NCBI GenBank assembly: GCA_964651325.1
Contig: CAZYXP010000162.1
Location: forward strand, 1 to 8,886
DNA length: 8,886 nt
Reading direction: 5' to 3'
Origin: JADFOB01 sp964651325
GTDB lineage: Bacteria; Planctomycetota; Phycisphaerae; UBA1845
Part shown: positions 1 to 6,414 of the stretch, piece after piece
How positions within the stretch are numbered: the stretch's first letter is position 1
Layout of the letters: each line of letters begins with the position of its first letter
The notes under the pieces: model-generated
What the model saw: only the letters and a program-made list of their open reading frames with translations
What the model was told of the DNA's origin: nothing
The model's database searches: none
Translations under genes and position numbers: made by a program

Positions 1-51
1 GCAACCGCCGTGCGATGGCAACCGCCGTGCGATGGCAACCGCCGTGCGATG
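1..51. repeat. 17-bp tandem repeat, three perfect copies
   Basis: The unit GCAACCGCCGTGCGATG occurs three times without mismatch (1-17, 18-34, 35-51), and GCAA at 52-55 begins a fourth copy that then diverges. The array starts at the first base of the window, so it may extend further left. The period is not a multiple of three, which argues against a protein repeat. It lies about 100 bases beyond the 3' end of the leftward MsrB-MsrA gene. There are no spacers, so it is not CRISPR. Its function is unknown; it could be a minisatellite-type array. The rest of 52-150 shows no gene or clear terminator. Confidence 0.9.
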
Positions 52-150
52 GCAAAGCAGCCCAGGCAATCGGTTGTGGTTCGATCCGTCTTCGAGATTC
101 CCAATAGTGCCTTGGGCCGTCAATTCGCGCAAACGGGCGTCAACTCTCCG

Positions 151-1170
151 CTACTCGGGCAACGAGCAAGATCCGCCGTGCTTGGCGTGATAGTCCTGAT
201 GGTGCTCTTCGGCCTCATGAAACGATCCTGCTCGCTCAATGGTTGTCACAATCTCGCGGCCTGCGAAACGCTCGGATGTTGACACCTGATCGATACACCG
301 CTGCGCCTCTTTCTGTTGACGCTCGTCCGTTACAAAGATGGCCGATCGGTATTGCGTACCCACATCGGGGCCTTGGCGGTTGAGTTGTGTTGGGTTGTGA
401 AACTTGAAAAACCAGCCCACCAAAGTCTCATACGAGATGCGCTTCGAATCGAAGGTGACACGCACCGTCTCGGCATGTCCTGTGGCACCGGTGCACACCT
501 CCCGGTAGGTCGGGTTGGGTGTGGATCCGCCCATGTATCCTGAAACGGCATCAATCACGCCGGGCAGCTTCTGGAAACGATCTTCGACACCCCAGAAACA
601 GCCGCCGGCGAAATAGGCGGTATCCGCCCCGTTCATTTCTGGCGCCGGTTCTTGCGGAGCGTGCTCCGGCTCGAACCGCAGTGAAGCCGAGTTGAGGCAA
701 TAGCGGCGTCCAGTGGGCGGCGGACCGTCTTCGAAGAGGTGGCCCAAGTGCCCATCGCAACGGCTGCAGGCTACCTCCACGCGACGCATCCCTGCGCTCT
801 TGTCTGATTCTGTCTTAACGTGTTCCGCTGCGATCGGCGCCCAAAAACTCGGCCAACCCGTGCCAGAGTCGAATTTCGTATCAGAACGAAACAGCTCCTG
901 ACCGCAACAAACGCACAAGAACGTTCCGCTATCCTTGAGATCCCAAAACGCTCCAGTGAAAGCGCGCTCCGTACCTTTCTCACGCGCCACATGAAATTGC
1001 TGAGGAGTCAATTGGGCTCGCCACTGCTGTTCGGACTTCACGATGTGTCCTTCCTGTTCTTGTGTCCGCGCGGTCGTCGGTCGTGCTTCTTGCCGCTTGC
1101 ATCCCACGTGCCCCGCGGTCGCCAATAGGCACATCAACATGGCCGGCAGACTGACCGGAGTGCGCCGCAT
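151..1170 (-). CDS. msrBA: Exported MsrB-MsrA fusion (peptide methionine sulfoxide reductase), probable lipoprotein
   Basis: Bifunctional repair enzyme reducing both methionine-R-sulfoxide (MsrB) and methionine-S-sulfoxide (MsrA) in oxidised proteins, here outside the cytoplasm. From the ATG at 1170 it has 339 residues. Residues 1-24 are a signal peptide (MRRTP, then a hydrophobic stretch) ending in Cys24 (GHVGC), a plausible but non-canonical lipobox. The MsrB domain (about 50-170) has zinc-type CxxC pairs at 86/89 and 135/138 and the RYCLNSASL motif with catalytic Cys158. The loop that in E. coli MsrB reads SGCGWPSF is SGTGWPSF here, so that Cys is absent. The MsrA domain (about 185-339) has GCFWG with catalytic Cys191, GPDVGTQYRS, HHQDY and a C-terminal Cys335 that may be the resolving residue. 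The frame is open upstream to 1323; an ATG at 1200 is possible, but 1170 places the signal peptide directly at the N-terminus and fits a putative promoter at 1236-1210. It lies downstream of the ferredoxin gene on the same strand. Confidence 0.95.
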   Translation of the reverse strand: MRRTPVSLPAMLMCLLATAGHVGCKRQEARPTTARTQEQEGHIVKSEQQWRAQLTPQQFHVAREKGTERAFTGAFWDLKDSGTFLCVCCGQELFRSDTKFDSGTGWPSFWAPIAAEHVKTESDKSAGMRRVEVACSRCDGHLGHLFEDGPPPTGRRYCLNSASLRFEPEHAPQEPAPEMNGADTAYFAGGCFWGVEDRFQKLPGVIDAVSGYMGGSTPNPTYREVCTGATGHAETVRVTFDSKRISYETLVGWFFKFHNPTQLNRQGPDVGTQYRSAIFVTDERQQKEAQRCIDQVSTSERFAGREIVTTIERAGSFHEAEEHHQDYHAKHGGSCSLPE

Positions 1171-1209
1171 TCTGATCTGAAGTAACGGGCAAACCTGCAT
1201 GAAGCCCAC

Positions 1210-1236
1210 ACTATAGCCCGAGTTTCGATGGGTCAA
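1210..1236 (-). promoter_or_regulatory. Putative sigma70 promoter for the MsrB-MsrA gene
   Basis: On the minus strand TTGACC (1236-1231) precedes TATAGT (1215-1210) with a 15-bp spacer. The hexamers are good but the spacer is two bases shorter than optimal. Transcription would start near 1203, leaving a leader of about 30 nt before the ATG at 1170; this is one reason for preferring that start over the ATG at 1200. The gene may also be read through from the ferredoxin, 113 bp upstream. Confidence 0.35.
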
Positions 1237-1283
1237 GGCAACGCTCGGCGGCTTGCGGTACCATGCCAAACGCCAACCTAGAT

Positions 1284-1637
1284 TCAACCTCCACGGTGGG
1301 GGCAGTGCGTTGTGTTCACGCATCCCTGACCAAGCACAAGCCGCTCCACTGGCACGCCGCCCACAAGGTGCGATTGAACGATCTGCTTCACGTCTTCAAG
1401 CGTAACAAACCCATACCAAATCGCCTCTGGATAGACGACGATGGTCGGCCCATGCTCGCATTGATCCAGACATCCGGACTGGTTGATCCGAACGCGCGTT
1501 TCAAGCCCTTCGCGCTTGCACTGCCGTTTCAGAGCATCGCGGATTGCGGCAGCATCTTCGGCGCCACAGCATCCGCGCGGGTGGTCCACGGCCCGCTTGT
1601 TCGTACAAACAAATACATGTCGGTCAAACCCTGGCAT
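1284..1637 (-). CDS. Thioredoxin-like [2Fe-2S] ferredoxin
   Basis: A 117-residue soluble electron carrier of the thioredoxin-fold [2Fe-2S] ferredoxin family (the Aquifex Fd / NuoE-related type). The expected ligand layout is visible: Cys11 in VFVCTN, Cys23 or Cys24 in RGCCG, then Cys56 and Cys60 in SGCLDQC. It is followed by the family-typical HGPTIVVYPE and a WYGFVTLEDV segment. Length fits a single-domain member. An additional C-terminal tail has Cys106 and Cys112 (GQGCVNTTHC) that are not part of the usual ligand set. There is no signal peptide, so it should be cytoplasmic. The ATG at 1637 has only a weak purine-rich ribosome site (AAAAG) just upstream. It is transcribed away from the large operon and is followed on the same strand by the MsrB-MsrA gene; the redox partner is not evident. 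Confidence 0.9.
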   Translation of the reverse strand: MPGFDRHVFVCTNKRAVDHPRGCCGAEDAAAIRDALKRQCKREGLETRVRINQSGCLDQCEHGPTIVVYPEAIWYGFVTLEDVKQIVQSHLVGGVPVERLVLGQGCVNTTHCPHRGG

Positions 1638-1941
1638 CTTTTATCGATCCGATCATTTCGACCCTGGCAGCGCGATTGCGTAGCATTGCGTTGTCAATCC
1701 CGCGTGGCCTGCCACCGCAACCCGGATGATAGAACCCAAGCGCGCCGCAATCAATAATTGCCGTGGCCACCGCGCGCGAGCCTGTCGACAAAATTGAAAC
1801 TCTTTGAATTCGATGGCCAACGGCGGTCCGTTCCGACCCGCTCGACGCGGCGGCACGGCACCACCTCTCGTTGACAGATTTTCCGGCGATCACTAGAATT
1901 TCGGACGCTCACTTGGCAACGGTGAAACTAAGGGGTTCGCG
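1638..1941. other. Divergent intergenic region
   Basis: This 304-base stretch separates the leftward ferredoxin from the rightward operon. I see no gene in it. It contains a near-consensus rightward promoter (1871-1899), a small dyad GCAAT-N5-ATTGC at 1747-1761, and two ATTGCGT heptamers ten bases apart near 1675-1691. A TTGACA lies on the minus strand at 1697-1692, but I could find no matching -10 box for the ferredoxin. The dyad and the heptamers could be operator sites, with no supporting evidence beyond position. Confidence 0.6.
1871..1899 (+). promoter_or_regulatory. Near-consensus sigma70 promoter for the six-gene operon
   Basis: TTGACA (1871-1876, perfect -35) is followed after exactly 17 bp by TAGAAT (1894-1899, five of six matches to TATAAT). 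Transcription would start near 1906, about 36 nt before the first ATG at 1942, with the ribosome site AAGGGG between them. The match suggests strong, housekeeping-type expression unless a repressor acts on the upstream region. Confidence 0.75.
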
Positions 1942-2472
1942 ATGCTGAGCAGTGCGAAACCGTCTGGTGAGATCGCGCCCATGACACGCAATCTGTTGAT
2001 TGCCTGGTTCGTTATAGTGCTGGCCTGCGCTCTGGGCAGCCGGTGGGGTGTGTACAACGCACGGGCCGACCGATGCAGCCTCGACGGGAACCGATTGATC
2101 CCCATTTACCGGGTCGATCTGATGCTCGACGGGCTCGTGAAGGAAAGTTTCTGCTGTATCCGGTGCGCTACCGAATGGCCAGACACACCGCTGGGGGCTT
2201 ATTGGCAAGTACGCGACGAAACCACAGGACAGCTTATGGATGCCACTCAGGGCTGCTTCGTGGAAAGCAGCGTCGTCACGATTCCAAGCCGGCAGGATCG
2301 AATGCATGTGTTTAAGGGTTGGGTTGATGCCATGAATCACATGGCTGAATGTGACGGGCGCCGCGTGGCCAATCCATTGGCCGGTCGGCCTTCCAGCGAC
2401 GCAGCCGATGTCGCAAGTGATGGCGCGGACGCGATTCGAAGCGATCGGCAAGGCGACAAGAATCATGATTGA
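1942..2472 (+). CDS. Membrane-anchored Cys-rich protein, NosL/TRASH-like (tentative)
   Basis: A 176-residue first gene of the operon. One hydrophobic segment (about 17-32) would anchor it in the inner membrane or act as a signal peptide, putting the rest outside. The body has CSLDG (Cys45) followed by an ESFCCIRC motif (Cys71, 72, 75), a spacing that recalls YHS/TRASH metal-binding domains. The second part, with a TQGCFVESS motif (Cys105) and an FKGWVDAMNH segment, recalls NosL-type copper-binding proteins. Met121-His122 and His133-Met134 are further potential ligands. The C-terminal 30 residues are polar and probably disordered. The start at 1942 has AGGGG six bases upstream; an in-frame ATG at 1981 with GGTGAG is an alternative that would place the hydrophobic segment at the very N-terminus. 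The 3' end overlaps the next gene by 8 nt. Family assignment is from motif resemblance only; metal binding is inferred. Confidence 0.7.
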   Translation: MLSSAKPSGEIAPMTRNLLIAWFVIVLACALGSRWGVYNARADRCSLDGNRLIPIYRVDLMLDGLVKESFCCIRCATEWPDTPLGAYWQVRDETTGQLMDATQGCFVESSVVTIPSRQDRMHVFKGWVDAMNHMAECDGRRVANPLAGRPSSDAADVASDGADAIRSDRQGDKNHD

Positions 2473-4297
2473 TCGTGTGATTGTTATCGGAATCATTGCA
2501 GGCGTTTTGTTCTTTGGCTGCGCCGGCGAAGCAGCGCAACCGGCTGGCCAAGGCGCCGCAGCAAAAGCCAATCCCCAAGGGTCTCCATCGGTGCCGCACT
2601 TCACGGACGTTCTGGGTGCCTCGGGCATCACCTTCAAGCATCATTTTCTGGACAGCGAAACCGGCTCGAGATACCAGATCAACCCCTACGATCACGGCAG
2701 CGGCATTTACGTTGCGGATGTGGATGGCGACGGGCTCGATGACCTTTACTTCCTCGACTTCCTAGGCCCCAACGCGCTCTATCTCAACAAAGGCGGTTTC
2801 AAGTTTGAGGACATTACCGCACGAGCCGGAGTGGCCGTGGATCGCGCCCTGAGCGTGGGCAGTGCCTTCGGAGACTTCGATAATGACGGCGATCAGGATC
2901 TTTACGTAACGACCTATCGAGGTGGCAATCATCTGTTTCGCAATCGCGGCGACGGAACCTTTGACGAGGTGACCTCCACCGCCGGAGTCGGTTACAACGG
3001 GCACTCCAGCGCCGCGACCTGGTTCGACTATGATTTGGATGGGGATCTCGATCTCTACCTCTGCAACATCGGCAAGTTCACCGTCGATACGATCAGCACG
3101 GAGGCGAACTTCTTCTACGCCGGAACGAGTCTCCCCTTCATGCGCCTGGTCAAAACGCCGGACAAGCGTAATCCGGGCGAGCGGGACATTCTCTATCGCA
3201 ACAACGGGAATGCCACGTTCACCGACGTAACCAAGGCGGCCGGGATCAACTCTGCAGAGTGGAACGGCGACATCGCCGTCGCCGACATTGACCTCGACGG
3301 CGATTCCGATTTCTACGTCTCCAACATGTTTGGTACGAATCACCTGTACCGCAACCGTGGCGACGGTACGTTCGAAGAGATTACCGATGAGTCGCTGAAA
3401 CGCACCAGTTGGGGCGGCATGGGCGCAAGATTCTTCGACAGCAACGGCGACGAGTTTCCTGATCTCTACGTCGTGGACATGCATTCGGACATGTGGGTCG
3501 CACCGGACAGGCCGGGCGATGTCCACCCGACGGCAAAGTTCAGCACGCCGCTGGGCACCATCGTCAAGAACTCTAGCGAGATTGTCTCGCCTGACGATAC
3601 GCTGGCCCGAACCGTGCTCTTTGGCAACACCTTTTTCGAGAACCACGGAAACGGCAAGTTCGTCGAGAAATCGGCCCAGGCGGGCTTGGAGATGTGGTGG
3701 CCGTGGGGCATCACCGTGGGTGATTACAACAACGACGGCGCGCAGGATCTTTTCGTTGCCTCGGGCATGGGTTATCCCTTTTTCTATTGGCCAAACCACC
3801 TGTTCATCAACAACGGCCAAGGCGTCTTTGCCAACGCAACCCTGGAGTCTGGCATCGAACCGCCGGCGCGCGGCCGTGTGATCAAGGGGGCGGCGATCCG
3901 CGGCAAGCCCTTTTACCGCAGTTCCCGGTCGGCCACGACCGCCGATTTTGATGGCGACGGCGATTTGGACATTGCGGTCAACAACTTCAACCATGAGCCT
4001 TACCTGCTCCGCAACGACGCCCCTAAGGGCAACTACATCAAGCTCAAGCTGCGCGGGCGCAAGGCCAATCGGGATGCCATCGGGGCCAGAATCAAGCTGA
4101 CGGCCGGTGGACGCACGTGGCACCGCCGGGTGTGCGGCGCCGAAGGCTACATCACACAGAGCAGCCTGCTCGTGCATATCGGCCTCGGCCAAGCCAAGAA
4201 AATTGATAGCCTGGAAGTCTATTGGCCCGGCCAAACGAAGCCGCAGACGCTACGCAACCCCGCCACAAACAAAGTAGTGGAAATTGTCCAACCATAG
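2465..4297 (+). CDS. FG-GAP/VCBS repeat beta-propeller protein with ASPIC/UnbV domain (CRTAC1-like), probable lipoprotein
   Basis: A 610-residue extracytoplasmic protein. Residues 1-18 are a hydrophobic signal sequence ending at Cys19 (LFFGC), a likely lipidation site although the lipobox is not canonical. Seven acidic calcium-loop motifs follow at about 85, 137, 188, 274, 325, 420 and 494 (for example DVDGDGLDD, DFDNDGDQD, DYDLDGDLD, DFDGDGDLD), each with the hydrophobic strand typical of FG-GAP repeats, which predicts a seven-bladed propeller. The C-terminus (about 537-604) is an ASPIC/UnbV domain with GARIKL, GYITQSS, HIGLG and VYWPGQ. The frame is open upstream to 2351, but the ATG at 2465 gives the signal peptide directly and overlaps the preceding stop by 8 nt, suggesting translational coupling. 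The family is usually of unknown biochemical function and is common in environmental bacteria; binding of a ligand or partner protein is inferred. Confidence 0.93.
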   Translation: MIDRVIVIGIIAGVLFFGCAGEAAQPAGQGAAAKANPQGSPSVPHFTDVLGASGITFKHHFLDSETGSRYQINPYDHGSGIYVADVDGDGLDDLYFLDFLGPNALYLNKGGFKFEDITARAGVAVDRALSVGSAFGDFDNDGDQDLYVTTYRGGNHLFRNRGDGTFDEVTSTAGVGYNGHSSAATWFDYDLDGDLDLYLCNIGKFTVDTISTEANFFYAGTSLPFMRLVKTPDKRNPGERDILYRNNGNATFTDVTKAAGINSAEWNGDIAVADIDLDGDSDFYVSNMFGTNHLYRNRGDGTFEEITDESLKRTSWGGMGARFFDSNGDEFPDLYVVDMHSDMWVAPDRPGDVHPTAKFSTPLGTIVKNSSEIVSPDDTLARTVLFGNTFFENHGNGKFVEKSAQAGLEMWWPWGITVGDYNNDGAQDLFVASGMGYPFFYWPNHLFINNGQGVFANATLESGIEPPARGRVIKGAAIRGKPFYRSSRSATTADFDGDGDLDIAVNNFNHEPYLLRNDAPKGNYIKLKLRGRKANRDAIGARIKLTAGGRTWHRRVCGAEGYITQSSLLVHIGLGQAKKIDSLEVYWPGQTKPQTLRNPATNKVVEIVQP

Positions 4298-4583
4298 AGG
4301 TCTTTTGCTTGTTTTCGCGGTAGGCGTTCTGACCGCCACGGCGGCCTTGTGTCTGCTGCTAGACAGATCGGACGAGGCGGCGGGGCGGTCGTTTCAGATC
4401 GCCACGGGCGGGGTCGGTTTGTCCTCGGCCACCTCAGCCCAATGGAGCTTCTTCGCCTTTGATCCGCGCATGCAATCCGCTTGCTACAACGAACTCTCGC
4501 CCATCCCAGGCCTGAGCTGCCCCAATCCATTCCACGGAACCACCGTCGTTGATTTGTCACCGTTGGATCAGCCCGCGGATTAG
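4284..4583 (+). CDS. Small membrane-anchored protein of unknown function (TTG start)
   Basis: A predicted protein of 99 residues that I do not recognise. It starts with a hydrophobic segment (about 7-26) and continues with a roughly 70-residue region that should lie outside the membrane, containing two cysteines (67 and 79) in the stretch QSACYNELSPIPGLSCPNPF. No ATG is available; the TTG at 4284 overlaps the previous gene by 14 nt, while a second in-frame TTG at 4305 has AGAGG four bases upstream and would give 92 residues. The stop lies 5 nt before the permease gene. It is likely real because it exactly fills the space between two clear genes of the operon and has a coherent anchor-plus-domain layout. 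The two Cys could form a disulfide or bind metal; it may be an accessory subunit of the adjacent transporter. Confidence 0.65.
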   Translation: MSNHRGLLLVFAVGVLTATAALCLLLDRSDEAAGRSFQIATGGVGLSSATSAQWSFFAFDPRMQSACYNELSPIPGLSCPNPFHGTTVVDLSPLDQPAD

Positions 4584-4588
4584 CGCGA

Positions 4589-5734
4589 ATGTTCGCAATA
4601 CACCTCAACCTGTTCCTGGCGGCAGCGGAGAACGTCGCTCGAAACTACCGCGGCTACGCCATGGCCGCGGCGGGCTTGCTGTTGCCATTGACGCTGCTGC
4701 TTAGTGGCGTGGCGATCAGTGAGGGGATCAAGTCCGAAGCCCTCGCCTCGGTGCGCGCCGGGGCCAACGTCTATTGCACCTGGGACATCTTCGGCCGTGA
4801 CGCGCCGCTTCCTGTGGAGAAGGCGGCGCTGCTCGAGGAGCTCCCCGGCGTGATTCGATCCGTGCCACGCATCATCGGCCGCGTCAGGCTCGGCGACGAG
4901 CTTGCCGTCGTCGTTGGCGTTCCGCTCGCACAACTTCAAACGCAACCGATCATCGTGGAGGGGGCCGTGCCCCGGTCAGAAGCCGAAGTTCTGGTAGGCC
5001 ATGAACTCGCTCGATCCCTGGAGCTGGCTCCCGGCATGCAAATCGCCCTGGAAGGCGAAACGATTCGCCTCTTTAGGATATCCGGCGTCGTTTCATCCAC
5101 GTCGTCACTGTGGAGTGCCAAGACGATCGTCTGCGACATCAACGAGGCGGCCATCGTGTTCAACGAACACGAACACGTCAGCGACGTCTGCCTCTACACA
5201 AGACCGGGATACGATGCCTCCGTAGCAGAAGCCGTCGAGCGGATAGACCTGCGTTATCGCGTGCAGACCCAAGCCCTCGTCAGCGGCTATGTGATGCGCG
5301 GCATGACCATTAGGGAAGGGGTGTTCACCGTCCTGATCGCCTTGGCGATGGGACTGGCCATTCCTTCCTTCGCGATCATGACCTACCTCGGCCACACGCC
5401 CCGACGACGCGAGATCGGCTTGCTCAAGGCCGAAGGCTGGCGAACCGTCGATGTCTTGGAAATGGTGGGGTTCGAGAATCTAATCGTCAGCCTGCTGGTC
5501 GCGGCCGCATCGCTCCTAGGCGCAATGTTCTGGGTTCGCGTTCTACGCGCCCCGCTCGTTGCCCCCTTCTTTTTGGCCGATCTGCCCGCCTTCCCCGACA
5601 TGAACATCCCGGCGCATTTCGCGCCGCTTCCGCCCGTGCTGGCGCTGATGTTCAGCCTGGTGGTGACCATGACCGGCAGCATTTACACGACGTGGCGCAC
5701 CGCGATCACCCGTCCGGTCGAGGTGTTAAGATGA
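4589..5734 (+). CDS. ABC transporter permease, FtsX/MacB type
   Basis: A 381-residue inner-membrane subunit with the standard four-helix FtsX/MacB layout: helix 1 at about 22-44, a large extracytoplasmic domain at about 45-244, then helices at about 245-267, 293-317 and 346-368. Between helices 2 and 3 is the family's cytoplasmic coupling motif (RRREIGLLKAEGW), and the C-terminus TWRTAITRPVEVLR is typical. Members of this group often drive conformational changes outside the membrane rather than moving solutes through a pore (MacB, LolCDE, FtsEX), so the energy here may act on the anchored or lipoprotein neighbours. The outer domain contains an EHEH cluster (193-196) and Cys63, Cys182 and Cys201, which could bind a metal, though this is weak. 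It starts 5 nt after the previous stop without an obvious ribosome site, suggesting coupling, and its stop overlaps the ATPase start (ATGA). Confidence 0.93.
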   Translation: MFAIHLNLFLAAAENVARNYRGYAMAAAGLLLPLTLLLSGVAISEGIKSEALASVRAGANVYCTWDIFGRDAPLPVEKAALLEELPGVIRSVPRIIGRVRLGDELAVVVGVPLAQLQTQPIIVEGAVPRSEAEVLVGHELARSLELAPGMQIALEGETIRLFRISGVVSSTSSLWSAKTIVCDINEAAIVFNEHEHVSDVCLYTRPGYDASVAEAVERIDLRYRVQTQALVSGYVMRGMTIREGVFTVLIALAMGLAIPSFAIMTYLGHTPRRREIGLLKAEGWRTVDVLEMVGFENLIVSLLVAAASLLGAMFWVRVLRAPLVAPFFLADLPAFPDMNIPAHFAPLPPVLALMFSLVVTMTGSIYTTWRTAITRPVEVLR

Positions 5735-6414
5735 ACGGTTCAGAACCGGTTATTCGCTTGCAGCAGGTGACCAAGCAGTATCGCGCGGCCTCGCCGCAGC
5801 CTGCCTTCGCGCTGGCGCCAACGTCTATCGAAATGTTCGCAGGCACGTGGACCATCGTGACCGGAAGATCGGGAGCGGGCAAGACGACGTTGCTCCATTT
5901 GGTGGCGGGTTTGGATCGACCGGACACCGGGCGCATACTCATGTTCGGCCGGGATATCACCCACGATTCAGAGGCAGCGCTTTCCCGCATCCGAAGAACA
6001 CGGCTGGGCATGGTCTACCAGCAATTCCATTTTATCGAGCATCTATCCGTCTGGCAGAATGTGAGCTGTCGTCTGGTGCCGACCGGCCTTCGATCGCGTG
6101 TTCGTCGGAAACGCGCCGAAGCGGTGCTGGGCGAACTGGGGCTAAGCGGCATGGCGGATCGTCAGCCGCGATCGCTCTCGGGCGGAGAGCAGCAACGGGT
6201 CGCGCTGGCCCGTGCCGTCGTTGACAAGCCGGATGTGTTGATCGCGGACGAGCCAACCTCCAACGTCGATTCGGTAACCGGCGAGCTGATCGTCCACTAT
6301 CTAAAGGGGTTGCAACAAAAGGGCACCACGATCATCATCACGACGCACGACTCGGCGCTCGTGTCGTTGGCCGACCACCACCACGTCCTAAAGGGCGGAA
6401 AACTGGCCCCATGA
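5731..6414 (+). CDS. ABC transporter ATP-binding protein, LolD/MacB type
   Basis: A 227-residue ATPase that powers the adjacent permease. All catalytic elements are present: Walker A GRSGAGKT (45-52), Q-loop in VYQQF (Gln98/99), signature LSGGEQQR (149-156), Walker B VLIADEP (169-175) and the switch His206 in TTHD. Sequence style and length match LolD/MacB/FtsE-type ATPases. The frame is open upstream to 5692, but the ATG at 5731 is chosen because it overlaps the permease stop in an ATGA junction and has GAGGTG five bases upstream. It is joined to the next gene by another ATGA overlap, so permease, ATPase and the following membrane protein are probably made together. Confidence 0.96.
   Translation: MNGSEPVIRLQQVTKQYRAASPQPAFALAPTSIEMFAGTWTIVTGRSGAGKTTLLHLVAGLDRPDTGRILMFGRDITHDSEAALSRIRRTRLGMVYQQFHFIEHLSVWQNVSCRLVPTGLRSRVRRKRAEAVLGELGLSGMADRQPRSLSGGEQQRVALARAVVDKPDVLIADEPTSNVDSVTGELIVHYLKGLQQKGTTIIITTHDSALVSLADHHHVLKGGKLAP

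Noticed and set aside
1..51. CRISPR array
   Set aside because: The 17-bp units abut directly with no spacers and no cas gene is nearby.
1692..1697. TTGACA on the minus strand as a ferredoxin promoter
   Set aside because: No acceptable -10 hexamer lies 15-19 bp downstream; the expected position reads CGCGCT.
1263..1757. Plus-strand frame of 164 codons across the ferredoxin
   Set aside because: It is antisense to the ferredoxin, whose cysteine ligand pattern is clear; no ribosome site or recognisable domain.
2762..4234. Long open frame (490 codons) on the minus strand inside the propeller gene
   Set aside because: It is antisense to a gene with unmistakable FG-GAP and ASPIC/UnbV motifs; its valine-, alanine- and arginine-rich translation shows no domain, as expected from the GC-rich complement of repeated Asp/Gly codons.
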